47,974 nt of DNA from Brevibacterium permense (GCF_025506275.1 NZ_QYCP01000071.1:1-47974), one strand, 5' to 3'. Shown: positions 34,418 through 43,559, numbered from the stretch's first letter. The notes: generated from the sequence alone by a model not told the origin. Translations and numbers: made by a program.

Positions 34418-37400
34418 TGAGCACCTCGTCCTCACCCACCTCCGCACGCATGCCGGCGAATCGGCCAAGACGTTCGCCGCTGCTGCTCACCCTCGTGTCT
34501 GTGGCGATCCTGCTGATCGCCTTCATCGCCTTCACCCAGGTCTACACCGAGGTGCTGTGGTTCCGCCAGATCGACGCAGCGAACGTCTTCCGGACCATGT
34601 GGCTCACCCGCGGACTGACATTCCTCGGCGGATTCATCCTCATGGCCGTTCCGGTCTGGCTGAGTCTTCATCTGGCCTACCGCCATCGTCCGGTCTACGC
34701 GCCGACGACCCCGCGACAGGAGAACCTCGACCGTTATCGTGAGGCCATCGAGCCTCTGCGTCGGGTCGCGACGATCGCGATTCCTGCGGTCATGGGTGTC
34801 CTCGCCGGCATCACCGCCTCGGCGCATTGGAACACGATCCTCGAATGGATCAACTCGACGTCCTTCGGCTCGAAGGATCCTCAGTTCGGTCTCGACAAGT
34901 CGTTCTTCGTCTTCGTCCTTCCTGGCCTGCGCCTCATCGGCAACCAGCTTGGCATGGCGCTGCTCTTGGCGCTCATCGCCGCTCTCGTCGCCCATTACCT
35001 CTTCGGCGGAATCCGTCCGGGGGAGCAGAAGGGTATCATCCTGACGAAGGCCGCCCAGTGGCAGCTGGGCATCACCGTGGCGGTTCTCGTCATTGTTCAG
35101 GCCGGTCGGCTGTGGCTCTCCCGCTACGACCGGATGACCGCTGCCGGCGGGATCGTCCCCGGCGTCACCTACGTCGATGATCATGCCGCCCTGCCAGCCA
35201 TGGCGATCGTTGCCATCGCCGCCGTCCTGGTCGCACTGCTGTTCGTCTATACCGCGTGGAAGGGCAACTGGCGGATCTCGATCATCGCCACGCTCACCCT
35301 CATCGTGCTCGGCGGCGTTTCGATCATCGCGTACCCGGCCCTGCTCCAGCAGTTCCAGGTCAATCCGTCGCAGCAGAGCAAGGAATCCGATTACATCCAG
35401 CACAACATCGATGCCACGCGCGATGCATTCGACTTCGATGACATCGAGGTGACTCCGTATACGCCGAGCACCACTGGCAAGAAAGGCGACCTGCGCAAAG
35501 ATGCAGAGACCGCGGCGTCGATCCGTCTGCTAGATCCGAACCTCGTTTCGGATACCTTCCGGCAGCTGCAGCAGGTGCGACCGTACTACTCGTTCCCGCA
35601 GAAGCTCGACGTCGATCGCTACAACATCGACGGGGACATGCGCGACACTGTCATCTCGGTGCGCGAACTCGCCCCGAGTTCGGTCAACAACCAGAGCTGG
35701 TTCAACCGGGCGATCGTCTATACTCACGGATTCGGTGTGGTCGCAGCCAACGGCAACCAGCGCAACCCGGACGGCGAGCCGCTGTTCATGGAGTCGGATA
35801 TTCCGCCGAAGGGCGAGTTCCCCGACTACGAGCCGCGTGTGTACTTCGGAGAGTCATCTCCGGACTACTCGATCGTCGGCGCACCGAAGGGCGCGACTCC
35901 GCGTGAGCTCGACTACCCCTCCGATGAGAAGAGCGGCTCCGGCCAGGTCAACAGCACCTTCTCCGGTGACGGCGGACCGTCGGTGGGCAATGTGTTCAAC
36001 CGCCTCGCCTACGCCCTGAAGTTCCAGGACGAGCAGATCCTTCTCTCGGACGCGCTGAACGACGAGTCCCAGATCCTCTACGATCGTCACCCGCGCGAGC
36101 GTGTGGAGAAGCTCGCGCCCTTCCTCAAGGTCGACGGCGATCCGTACCCGGCCGTCGTGGACGGGAAGATCAAGTGGATCCTCGACGGCTACACCACTGC
36201 CGAGGACTACCCGTATTCGACACCGCAGCCGCTCCAGCAGGCCACCGAGGACTCGACCACGGCGTCGGCTCCGAATTCGGTGGCGACTCTGCCGGACGAT
36301 GAGGTCAACTACATCAGGAACTCGGTGAAGATCACCGTCGATGCCTACGACGGTTCCGTCGACATGTACCAGTGGGACAAGGACGATCCGGTCCTGAAGA
36401 CCTGGATGAAGGTGTTCCCCGGACTCATCAAGTCGTCGTCGGAGATGTCCGGTGATCTGATGAGCCACGTCCGGTACCCGGAAGACATGTTCAAGGTCCA
36501 GCGCGACCTGCTCACGAAGTACCATGTCACCTCCGCCAGTGAGTTCTACTCCGGTCAGGACTTCTGGACCCTGCCGACAGATCCGACGACGAAGGCGAGC
36601 AGCGGACTGACGCAGCCGCCGTTCTACATGACCCTGCAGATGCCGGGCCAGCGGTCGCCGTCGTTCTCGCTGACGAGCTCGTATATCCCGGCTCGATCGT
36701 CCGAGGGGCAGTCGAGAAACAACCTCACCGGGTTCCTCTCTGCCGATGCCGATGCCGGCAACAAGAAGGGCGAGACGGCCGAGGGCTACGGCAAGCTGCG
36801 CCTGTTGCAGCTTCCGCGCAACACCACTGTGCCCGGACCTGGTCAGGCTCAGAACAACTTCAACACCGCACCCGATGTGCAGCGCAGTCTGAACCTGCTG
36901 CGTCAGGGTGAGTCCGAAGTCGAGAACGGCAACCTGCTGACTCTGCCGATCGGCGGCGGTCTGCTCTACGTCCAACCGGTCTACGTCCGATCCGCCGGTG
37001 AGACCTCCTATCCGCTGCTGCAGCACGTGCTCGTGGCCTTCGGCGAGGACATCGGATTCGCTCCGACCCTCGACGAAGCGCTCGACCAGGTCTTCGGCGG
37101 AGACTCCGGCGCCACGGCTGGAGACGCCGGAACCGAGGACAGCGGCGATGGCGAATCGGGATCCACCTCCGGCGGCGAATCCGCAGATTCGAAGTCCGGC
37201 TCGCCGGACAAGGCCCTCAACGACGCGCTGCAGGAGGCGAAGAAGGCCATGGAGGACTCCGATGCCGCGCTGAAGGACGGTGACTTCGCGGAGTACGGAA
37301 AGGCCCAGGATCGTCTGAAGAAGGCGCTTGAGGATGCCGTGGCCGCAGATCCTTCGTTGGCAGAGGACGCGGCGGGCAAGGAATCCTCCGGGCCCGCTTC

Positions 37401-37437
37401 GGAGCCGACTGATGGAGCCGGCGACTCGGGCAACTGA
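34417..37437 (+). CDS. UPF0182 family integral membrane protein (Rv3193c-like)
   Basis: This 1006-residue protein has about seven N-terminal membrane helices (residues 20-310), including TEVLWFRQIDAANVF and WLSLHLAYRHRPVY. A large soluble domain of about 600 residues follows, with the family hallmark FNRAIVYTHGFGVVAA. An acidic Ser/Gly-rich linker (about 895-935) and a helical tail end it. UPF0182 proteins are widespread in actinobacteria and cyanobacteria but have no firm function. The gene follows the Lon-like protease by a 1-nt overlap, so a joint envelope role is likely. Confidence 0.9.
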   Translation: MSTSSSPTSARMPANRPRRSPLLLTLVSVAILLIAFIAFTQVYTEVLWFRQIDAANVFRTMWLTRGLTFLGGFILMAVPVWLSLHLAYRHRPVYAPTTPRQENLDRYREAIEPLRRVATIAIPAVMGVLAGITASAHWNTILEWINSTSFGSKDPQFGLDKSFFVFVLPGLRLIGNQLGMALLLALIAALVAHYLFGGIRPGEQKGIILTKAAQWQLGITVAVLVIVQAGRLWLSRYDRMTAAGGIVPGVTYVDDHAALPAMAIVAIAAVLVALLFVYTAWKGNWRISIIATLTLIVLGGVSIIAYPALLQQFQVNPSQQSKESDYIQHNIDATRDAFDFDDIEVTPYTPSTTGKKGDLRKDAETAASIRLLDPNLVSDTFRQLQQVRPYYSFPQKLDVDRYNIDGDMRDTVISVRELAPSSVNNQSWFNRAIVYTHGFGVVAANGNQRNPDGEPLFMESDIPPKGEFPDYEPRVYFGESSPDYSIVGAPKGATPRELDYPSDEKSGSGQVNSTFSGDGGPSVGNVFNRLAYALKFQDEQILLSDALNDESQILYDRHPRERVEKLAPFLKVDGDPYPAVVDGKIKWILDGYTTAEDYPYSTPQPLQQATEDSTTASAPNSVATLPDDEVNYIRNSVKITVDAYDGSVDMYQWDKDDPVLKTWMKVFPGLIKSSSEMSGDLMSHVRYPEDMFKVQRDLLTKYHVTSASEFYSGQDFWTLPTDPTTKASSGLTQPPFYMTLQMPGQRSPSFSLTSSYIPARSSEGQSRNNLTGFLSADADAGNKKGETAEGYGKLRLLQLPRNTTVPGPGQAQNNFNTAPDVQRSLNLLRQGESEVENGNLLTLPIGGGLLYVQPVYVRSAGETSYPLLQHVLVAFGEDIGFAPTLDEALDQVFGGDSGATAGDAGTEDSGDGESGSTSGGESADSKSGSPDKALNDALQEAKKAMEDSDAALKDGDFAEYGKAQDRLKKALEDAVAADPSLAEDAAGKESSGPASEPTDGAGDSGN

Positions 37438-37445
37438 GATTGCAC

Positions 37446-37467
37446 TGATCAGCGTTCGCGCTGATCA
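37446..37467 (+). terminator. Hairpin with TTCG loop after UPF0182
   Basis: A perfect 9-bp stem TGATCAGCG / CGCTGATCA closed by a TTCG tetraloop lies 9 nt past the stop codon. Confidence 0.6.
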
Positions 37468-37479
37468 CTTTGCCAGAAG

Positions 37480-37513
37480 AGAGCGCCCTCGGGACGATTC
37501 CCGAGGGCGCTCT
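37480..37513 (+). terminator. Second, GC-rich hairpin terminator after UPF0182
   Basis: A perfect 14-bp stem (AGAGCGCCCTCGGG and complement) with a 6-nt loop; tandem to the preceding hairpin. Confidence 0.8.
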
Positions 37514-37789
37514 GCAATTGCGTGGCGGAGCAGCATTCGACTACCTCCGTACTACATTTGGTTCAGTCCCCATCACGTTTGGAACCTGTCCGACCATGTG
37601 GGGGACAGCACGTCGGTTCGCGGACTGATGAATGGAACGAAAAGTGTTCTATGAAGGCGCGGCCTGTCTGAGGGGCCGCGGCACGGCGTGACACGGGGCG
37701 TGTGGGCGCGTGTGCGTGTGCGAAAGCGGGAAGCGATGAATGAGCAGAACCCCCAGTCAGAGAATTGACTGAGTGTTCTTCCGCTATCG
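37514..37789. other. Intergenic stretch at the core/accessory boundary, no gene seen
   Basis: No convincing reading frame. It holds a 17-nt alternating purine-pyrimidine run (37706-37722) and a small inverted repeat (CAGTCA...TGACTG, 37755-37772). Confidence 0.5.
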
Positions 37790-37857
37790 TGGCGAGGGAG
37801 GGACTTGAACCCCGACCTGAGGGTTAAGCGATTCACCCGTGCTTGATCAACTGAACA
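37790..37857 (-). pseudogene. Decayed tRNA-Lys(CUU)-like sequence, possible attachment site
   Basis: Read on the minus strand, the 3' half is tRNA-like: CTTAACCCTC (CUU anticodon side of the loop plus 3' stem), AGGTC, a T-arm GGGG-TTCAAGT-CCCTC lacking one G, and acceptor strand CCTCGCC with discriminator A. The 5' half is only loosely D-arm-like (GTTCAGTTGATCAAGC), the anticodon 5' stem does not pair properly, and no 5' acceptor strand (GGCGAGG) is found. It cannot be a working tRNA. It fits a 3' fragment left where an element integrated, with accessory DNA on its 5' side. Confidence 0.5.
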
Positions 37858-38340
37858 TCAGCGGTGGGCGGCTTCTTACTCTGGTCACGAGCCTCGGCCC
37901 CGCGGAAACGACTTACGGGGGCGTCGGCCGTTAACCGAGCATCTCATTATTCCGAGCGTCAGAATGATTCTCACTCGGGCAGGTGTCGACACTGACGGAT
38001 TCTCCTTCACGAGACATGACCGATCTGGCCGGCATGTCGTAGGAATCTACGAGGGTAGGTACCTCGTGAAGGTAGACATCGAAGTCTCTGGACCGAAATC
38101 TGCACGTGGGTCTGCTAGGACAGCACTATTCGACAGTGCCCTCCAGTGCGCTCCATAATCGGACCGAGACTTCTTCTTGCGGGGCGACTCCCCGAAGCTT
38201 CCATCGTCGGAAGATCTCGACTTCTATCCGGGAAACGGCTTGCCGTGTCCGGGAATCATCTGCCGACACTCTCTTCTGCCAAGAGCCACACTAGTCTTGA
38301 GTGGGAACCCTCCAAGCTCGGGAGGGCAGACCTCGAGGCC

Positions 38341-39004
38341 ACGTTACCGGCTAATCTCGACATCCCGCTCAACAACGTCTTCGAGGCAATTAATCGTGCC
38401 CTTGCCGGAACGGCACGCTACATTGACCTGGGGCGGGCCGAAATGCCCCGGCGCAGGGCGCTAGACGCGAGGCCTTCGTCGTCATTGCCGGGTTCGGGAT
38501 CGATGCGCACATGATCTCCGAAACGAACGATGACCTCAGGGACGAGACAGGGTGGCTGGCCTACGTCGAGTCTTTTGGCCGTGCGTTCTCGGCCAGCGAC
38601 GTCATTGAGATAGATCTGCTGTGCTGAATCGAGGAGATCAGCCATGAGTCGGCGTACACTCTCATCGTTGGCAACTGCGGGATCCTGCAGGGCGGGATCA
38701 CCCTGTTGCCCGATGCTGATCTCTCTGGTTGGGGGAGGGGAGCTCGATATCCTCGTTCTGAATGCCGAAGGAGTCTCCGACTGGGGCGACACGATGAAGA
38801 ACATGGTGTGGGACAGCGGGCTGCGCCTGAGGATGTCGCACGACGAGTCGGCACAGAGCAAAGAGAGAACATCTTCGACCAGCGAGTCTCGTCGCTGACG
38901 ATCGAACTCGAATAACGCGCGTCGTCGAGGTCGATGGTCACGAAGTCGGTGAAACACTCAGTATCGAGGTGGTCATCTCACCCGCAACACTGCGCGTGCG
39001 GTAA
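38341..39004 (+). pseudogene. Diacylglycerol kinase (DagK/YegS family) pseudogene
   Basis: Pieces of a lipid-kinase C-terminal region run colinearly but in changing frames. NLDIPLNNVFEAINRALAG is near 38356-38412; VVIAGFGIDAHM and GWLAYVESFGRAFS (38469-38600) are in another frame, which ends in TGA at 38625. YTLIVGNCGILQGGITLLPD follows near 38655-38715, then LDILVLNAEGVSDWG in a third position. The terminal RVVEVDGHEVGETLSIEV (ending TAA at 39002) is in yet another frame. The N-terminal catalytic GGDGT half is missing. With at least four frame changes and a stop, it is non-functional. In life the enzyme would phosphorylate diacylglycerol to phosphatidate. Confidence 0.75.
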
Positions 39005-39102
39005 CCCCGCCAGGCCGGCACGTGGCGCCCGGACAGGCTATTCTCAGGGCAGCTCCCTGCGACATGGTCAGAACAAGCACCGGGAGGGACTGACTGCGCT
39101 GA

Positions 39103-39903
39103 TCAGACGAGTCCGCGCAGGTAGGTGCTGAACCCGCCTGGAGCGCGCCCGTCGAGTCGCGCCGAGGTGAGCACTCTGCACGAGTCGGATCTCCAGACCC
39201 TTCCGCCCTTCGCAAGAATGGCATCTACGACCGCCGCGTCCTCGCCAGTTGCCAAAGGCGGAATGCCCCCGATCGCGTCGAACAGACTCGCCCGGATCCC
39301 CAGATTGGCCCCGAAGACGTAGGCATGCTGCTCGTCCAGTTCGTGAGCGGCATGCCAGCGTCCGATGAGTTCTGGTGATCCCGTCTCGACTCGCGGTGCT
39401 ACTGTGCCGACCAGACAGTCGCTGTCTTCCGCTGCCTGAAGATGAGCTGAGACCCAGTGAACCGGCACGTGACTGTCGGCATCCGTCAGGGCTAACCAGG
39501 CCTGCTCGGCAGCAGGAGACCTGAGCTGGGAAGCGTCACCTGAGGTTTTCAGGAAGAGTTCGACACCTGCATTGCGGGCTCTGCCGACATTGTTCACGTC
39601 GGTGATGAGCAGTTCCACGACCGGATGAGCACTGATGAAGTTCTCGACCAAGCTTACTGTGCCGTCAGCACACGCATCAGCTACGACGATGACTCGGAAT
39701 TCGGTTGTTCCAGCCTGGTAGTCGGTTCCTGATTCCCGTGACGAAGTCTCCTCTAGATGACTGCTCGTCACGCGCAAACCGTTAGCCTTGGAGTGCAGAC
39801 CACGCCGGGCATGACTGATCGCTTTGATGATCGATTGCAGGCAGCCGATGATCTCCGCCTCTTCGTCATGGGCAGGGACGATGATCCCCAAATCACTGAT
39901 CAA
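39103..39903 (-). CDS. Family 2 glycosyltransferase (GT-A fold)
   Basis: A 266-residue GT2 with VPAHDEE (10-16), VVADACADGT (73-82), the metal/nucleotide-sugar DAD (141-143), and ED at 221-222 as likely catalytic base region. No membrane helix is present, so it acts at the cytosolic face. The ATG overlaps the stop of the deacetylase/methyltransferase gene by 4 nt (ATGA), making it the last gene of the three-gene operon. Donor and acceptor sugars are unknown. An insertion at about 35-65 is unusual for small GT2 enzymes. Confidence 0.86.
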   Translation of the reverse strand: MISDLGIIVPAHDEEAEIIGCLQSIIKAISHARRGLHSKANGLRVTSSHLEETSSRESGTDYQAGTTEFRVIVVADACADGTVSLVENFISAHPVVELLITDVNNVGRARNAGVELFLKTSGDASQLRSPAAEQAWLALTDADSHVPVHWVSAHLQAAEDSDCLVGTVAPRVETGSPELIGRWHAAHELDEQHAYVFGANLGIRASLFDAIGGIPPLATGEDAAVVDAILAKGGRVWRSDSCRVLTSARLDGRAPGGFSTYLRGLV

Positions 39904-41276
39904 CTGCGTTCCTGCAGGGGGTTGACGGAATTGTCGTCATCAACGATGACTATGTCGAGTCGGTACTCGCCATTGATGTGGACTTGCCGACGATGATGCG
40001 GCAAGAACTCCAGGATGCTGTCGTGGACGATGTCGGCGTCGAGGGGCCAGTCGCGGATCTCACCTGTCCAATGGCAGAGGACCAAGACGAACCGAGGGGT
40101 CGTCGATTCCGCGATCAAGCGGAGAGTCTGATTCAGTTGGCACCGGCTCAGATAGAAACCGGTCTCCGACAGGACCACGCAGTCGAAGACTCCCTCGGGC
40201 CAGTCGAACGGCACCGTGGCTTCGACGAAATCCAGATTCGGTGCGTCGCTGGTCTTTCGCGCGATGCGCAGCGCTTGTGGACTGGCATCGAGAGCGGTCA
40301 CACGGCGACTGCGCGAAGCCAGTTCGCGGCTGAGGACTCCGATCGAGCAGCCGATCTCGAGAATGTGGGAGTAGTTCTCGCGCGGCAGATGATCGAGAAG
40401 CGTGCGGCGCTTTGCGATCTCATATTCCGAGTCTCGGACCGACCAAGGGTCGCTGCTTTCCGTGTGGACCTCGTCGAATACCTGCGCGGCTGTATTCGCA
40501 TCGTTGAAAGGTGGCGCGGCGACGCTGAAATCGGTGACCGAAAAGGTATCTCCGCCACGCAGGTAGTGGTCGATCTGGTCTGGGGAGAGGATCGCTTCGT
40601 CCCCGATAAGGTCACTCAGCGGAGTCGTCTGAGAAGGGTAGGAGTCCAGCACCGCTCGGCGATCGAGGGCTGCAGGATCCGGCAAGAATCGCCATGATCG
40701 CCACAGCTCATCATCGGGCGCAGCCCAATGCCAATACCAGATCGGATACTCGAGAACTAGGGCTTCGCGTCGGCGCCCGACGTCGAGCGCGGCCGCGCCC
40801 AGGCTCTCGTGATCACTGTGGCCGTCTCGACTGAACGGAGCGACGATGGTGATCGGTCGCCGAACGTGGGCGGTCTCGCTCATGATCTTTGTGAAGACCT
40901 GGTCACGGTGGTCCGCCAGCCCGCCGTCGGGGAAGTCGAGGACGCGTGTCCTCGCCCTGGAGCCGAGTCTCCTAAGAGCGGTATGAAATTCCCCAATCCG
41001 AATTGTCCCGATCTGCTCGGCGGACTGCGTGGACGATCGCGGGTGCGAATTCTCTCCCGCAGTGAAGAGGAGTATAGCCACATCACACCCAGCCTCGGCC
41101 GCCGAGGAGAGCAGCGCAGAGGCACCGAGAGCTTCGTCGTCGGGATGTGCGGCCAGCACCACGACGGTTCCACTGGTGCTCAAGAGTTCGGAGGACAAGG
41201 GCGGAAGTGTGAGAATACCGGCGTTGATCCAGTCCGCTTCAGGCGTGGTGGCATCGAGGTGGCTGAAATCGGTCAC
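39900..41276 (-). CDS. Fused PIG-L (LmbE) deacetylase / SAM-dependent methyltransferase (NodS-like)
   Basis: The N-terminal PIG-L domain (about 36-250) has the zinc/catalytic motif AAHPDDE (42-48) and the second ligand motif DGHSDHE (151-157), as in GlcNAc-inositol and GlcNAc-lipid de-N-acetylases. The C-terminal domain (about 270-440) is a class I methyltransferase with ILEIGCSIGVL (305-315) and ALDASPQAL. A single chain would thus deacetylate an amino sugar and methylate the product. Four-nt overlaps join it to the acyl-CoA dehydrogenase gene upstream and the GT2 gene downstream. Confidence 0.88.
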   Translation of the reverse strand: MTDFSHLDATTPEADWINAGILTLPPLSSELLSTSGTVVVLAAHPDDEALGASALLSSAAEAGCDVAILLFTAGENSHPRSSTQSAEQIGTIRIGEFHTALRRLGSRARTRVLDFPDGGLADHRDQVFTKIMSETAHVRRPITIVAPFSRDGHSDHESLGAAALDVGRRREALVLEYPIWYWHWAAPDDELWRSWRFLPDPAALDRRAVLDSYPSQTTPLSDLIGDEAILSPDQIDHYLRGGDTFSVTDFSVAAPPFNDANTAAQVFDEVHTESSDPWSVRDSEYEIAKRRTLLDHLPRENYSHILEIGCSIGVLSRELASRSRRVTALDASPQALRIARKTSDAPNLDFVEATVPFDWPEGVFDCVVLSETGFYLSRCQLNQTLRLIAESTTPRFVLVLCHWTGEIRDWPLDADIVHDSILEFLPHHRRQVHINGEYRLDIVIVDDDNSVNPLQERS

Positions 41277-42304
41277 TGACGACCGGCCTTGAGGATTTCG
41301 ATCCCGAGTGATTCTTCGTCCCTGGGGCCGTGGTGCTGGCTGAGGTAGACAGTGAGGTCGGCATCGGCCTTGGCGAAGACGTGATCTCCGGTGAGAGAAG
41401 CCGGCCCCGCGAGCTCACGGCTGAGAAGCTGGATCCGCTGACAGGCCCGGTATACGATGTTGCGGACCTGCAGGGCCAGTTTCCACGACTGTGCACGTGA
41501 GTATCCCAGATCACCATCGGCTGCCTCAGCAGCCTGAGCGAATGCGGATCGGCACGCGAATATTTCGGCGTCGAGTTGGCCGAGAGCGAGGTTACCCATC
41601 GGTGCCGGTCGGCCACGAGAGAAGTGTTGGCGGGCAGCGATTCGTGCCATCCCCAAGGCTCCGCCGAACCAGCAGGCGGCCACTCGGATTCCGCCCCAGG
41701 CGAAGCTCGGACGTTCGAGATACCATCCGGGTGTCCCGATCTCCTCGGCGGGCACCCGTCTCAAGGTGATCGGCCCGCTCGGAATCTCTTTGAGGCCCAC
41801 GCTTGGCCAGTGATCGCCATCGTGAGTCACACCGGGATGGTCGAGGGAGACGGCACAGGTCTGACGCGCCTCGCCTCGGTGAGCAATGACGACGGCGTGG
41901 CTGAGTTCACCTGCCAGGGAACACCACGCCTTCTTTCCGTCGAGCATCGGATGCCCACCTTCGTCGCTGATTGTGACGACGGAGTCCGGGGCCTCGGCGG
42001 CGAAGACACCCCATGTGGATCGAGGCTCTGGGCACAGGTGTCCGGCTTCTTCGAGGATTCCTAAAGCGTCGAGATGAGGCTCGAGCATGCGCGCGGCTGC
42101 CACGTCGAGCGAGGCGACTGTGGCAAGGGCTTCCCACTGATCGATCTGCGACGAGGTTCCGCTGAGGCCGAAGAAGGACTGAAGCCGCAGAATCGTCGTC
42201 GGCGGATCGGCTGTGCCACGAACCGTCTCGGCGAGGTCGCTGCTTGGCAAGCCGTACCAATCGTCGAGTGGGGAGGCGAGAATGCTCTGCACACCGGTTT
42301 GCAT
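41273..42304 (-). CDS. Acyl-CoA dehydrogenase family protein
   Basis: A 343-residue flavoprotein-type sequence: helical N-domain, a central beta domain (WGVFAAEAPDSVVTISDEGG..LDGKKAWCSLAGELSHAVVIA, 98-140) and helical C-domain (SFAWGGIRVAACWFGGALGMARIA, 203-226). It is shorter than typical fatty acyl-CoA dehydrogenases, and no clear catalytic Glu is evident, so it may act on an unusual acyl or amine substrate. It is the first gene of the operon, with RBS AAGGACC before the ATG. Confidence 0.82.
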   Translation of the reverse strand: MQTGVQSILASPLDDWYGLPSSDLAETVRGTADPPTTILRLQSFFGLSGTSSQIDQWEALATVASLDVAAARMLEPHLDALGILEEAGHLCPEPRSTWGVFAAEAPDSVVTISDEGGHPMLDGKKAWCSLAGELSHAVVIAHRGEARQTCAVSLDHPGVTHDGDHWPSVGLKEIPSGPITLRRVPAEEIGTPGWYLERPSFAWGGIRVAACWFGGALGMARIAARQHFSRGRPAPMGNLALGQLDAEIFACRSAFAQAAEAADGDLGYSRAQSWKLALQVRNIVYRACQRIQLLSRELAGPASLTGDHVFAKADADLTVYLSQHHGPRDEESLGIEILKAGRQ

Positions 42305-42416
42305 GGGTGAGGTCCTTGTGTGTAAGACGGGACTGGAAATTTGATCGTCGATGGAACAGGACAGATGGCTGGACTGGCCCTAATGCATCGGCGAGATGGG
42401 CTCCAGGAACTGTGAG

Positions 42417-42436
42417 GAACTCCAGCTGTGGAGTTC
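42417..42436 (-). terminator. Hairpin after the TetR gene
   Basis: A perfect 8-bp stem (GAACTCCA / TGGAGTTC) lies 12 nt past the TetR stop. Confidence 0.45.
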
Positions 42437-42448
42437 AACGCCCTATAT

Positions 42449-43114
42449 TCAGCCGTCCAAAGTCGTACGTATACGCTCAATGAGTTCGTCGAGGCCATCG
42501 GAGAATTCGCGGTCAGCATGATTCTCGGCCAGCTTGTCACGCAGCCGACTCACTGTCGGGAAGTCCTCGAGATCTTCCTCTGCTTGGCCTGCATCTACGC
42601 GCTCTGGAGCTGGAGTGGCGTCGGTGTCGAGCGCAGACACCTGCAACAGCAGATCACCGAGGATGAAGCTGGTGAATGCCTTATAGCATGCCACAGCACG
42701 GTCGTCAGAGAAGTCATAGCGCTTGAGGGAGGAGAGAAAATGCTCAACCCACCGGATACTCCGCAATGGGGGACGTAGCCAGGGCGCATCGGGTGGCTGA
42801 GTGACCAGCAAAGGAAACATCTTCGGTTGGGACAGCGCCAGATTGCGCAACGCATGGGCCACGCACTGCAGGTACTCTTCCCACGATTTTGGTTCGTGTT
42901 GCATGAGCTCGTCGTCGAACAAACCATCGACGACTTCACCGACGGCCGCAGCGATCAACTCATCTCGGCTTGGCACATGCCGATACAACGCCATCGCCTC
43001 CACTCCTAGCGAGGCGCCGAGGCGTCGCATAGTAAGAGATTGGATTCCGTGCTCATTGATGAAAGCGATCGCCGCGTCGATGACTTCGCGACGTCGCAAT
43101 CTTCGCTGGGCCAT
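42449..43114 (-). CDS. TetR-family regulator (TetR_C type)
   Basis: The N-terminal helix-turn-helix (INEHGIQSLTMRRLGASLGVEAMALYRHV, about 19-47) with the MRRLGxxLGVxxMALYxHV form is typical of TetR proteins with the TetR_C ligand domain. It is 221 residues long. The ATG at 43114 has TAGGAG upstream; a GTG at 43120 overlaps that site. Same strand as the dehydrogenase operon, 144 nt upstream of it, so it is the natural candidate regulator. Ligand unknown. Confidence 0.85.
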   Translation of the reverse strand: MAQRRLRRREVIDAAIAFINEHGIQSLTMRRLGASLGVEAMALYRHVPSRDELIAAAVGEVVDGLFDDELMQHEPKSWEEYLQCVAHALRNLALSQPKMFPLLVTQPPDAPWLRPPLRSIRWVEHFLSSLKRYDFSDDRAVACYKAFTSFILGDLLLQVSALDTDATPAPERVDAGQAEEDLEDFPTVSRLRDKLAENHADREFSDGLDELIERIRTTLDG

Positions 43115-43245
43115 AGACACTCCTACTGCTCACCCGAAAGTCGAATTCGATTATGGATGGTCTCATCCTATCGGTCCGCGCTCGCAGTTTCAGCGGGTGC
43201 AATCAATACTCCCGGGCTGCGTATTACAGCCTGGTAGAACCGCAT

Positions 43246-43276
43246 GCCGGTGGCATCGACGGTCAATGCCACCGGC
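43246..43276 (-). terminator. Hairpin terminator after the GlsB-like gene
   Basis: An 11-bp perfect inverted repeat (GCCGGTGGCAT / ATGCCACCGGC) lies 10 nt past the stop. Confidence 0.65.
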
Positions 43277-43286
43277 TGGTCGACAG

Positions 43287-43559
43287 TCAGGCTCGGGACC
43301 GACGGGTGCGGCCGGTGATGAGTCCCCAGACGACGAGCACAATGAGCGATCCTCCAATGGCACACAGCCAGGTGGAGATTGAGAAGAACTTATTCATCTC
43401 CGCACCGAAGATGATGCCGCCAAGCCAGCCGCCCAGCAGCGCGCCGATGACACCGAGGATGAGTGTGGCGATCCAGCCGCCGCCCTGTTTGCCCGGCAAG
43501 ATGACCTTGGCGATAGCGCCGGCGATGAGCCCGAGGATGAGGTATGCGATAAAGCCCAT
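43287..43559 (-). CDS. GlsB/YeaQ/YmgE family stress-response membrane protein
   Basis: A 90-residue, three-helix membrane protein rich in Gly zipper motifs (LILGLIAGAIAKVILPGKQGGG, ILGVIGALLGGWLGG). This is the transglycosylase-associated/GlsB family, which responds to envelope or general stress. Function unknown. RBS AAGAAGG precedes the ATG. Confidence 0.88.
   Translation of the reverse strand: MGFIAYLILGLIAGAIAKVILPGKQGGGWIATLILGVIGALLGGWLGGIIFGAEMNKFFSISTWLCAIGGSLIVLVVWGLITGRTRRSRA

Noticed and set aside
37790..37857. Functional tRNA gene
   Set aside because: The 5' acceptor strand and a paired anticodon 5' stem are missing, and the T-arm lacks a base.
38418..38957. Minus-strand frame of 179 codons
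   Set aside because: It is antisense to the diacylglycerol kinase pseudogene and has no homology of its own.
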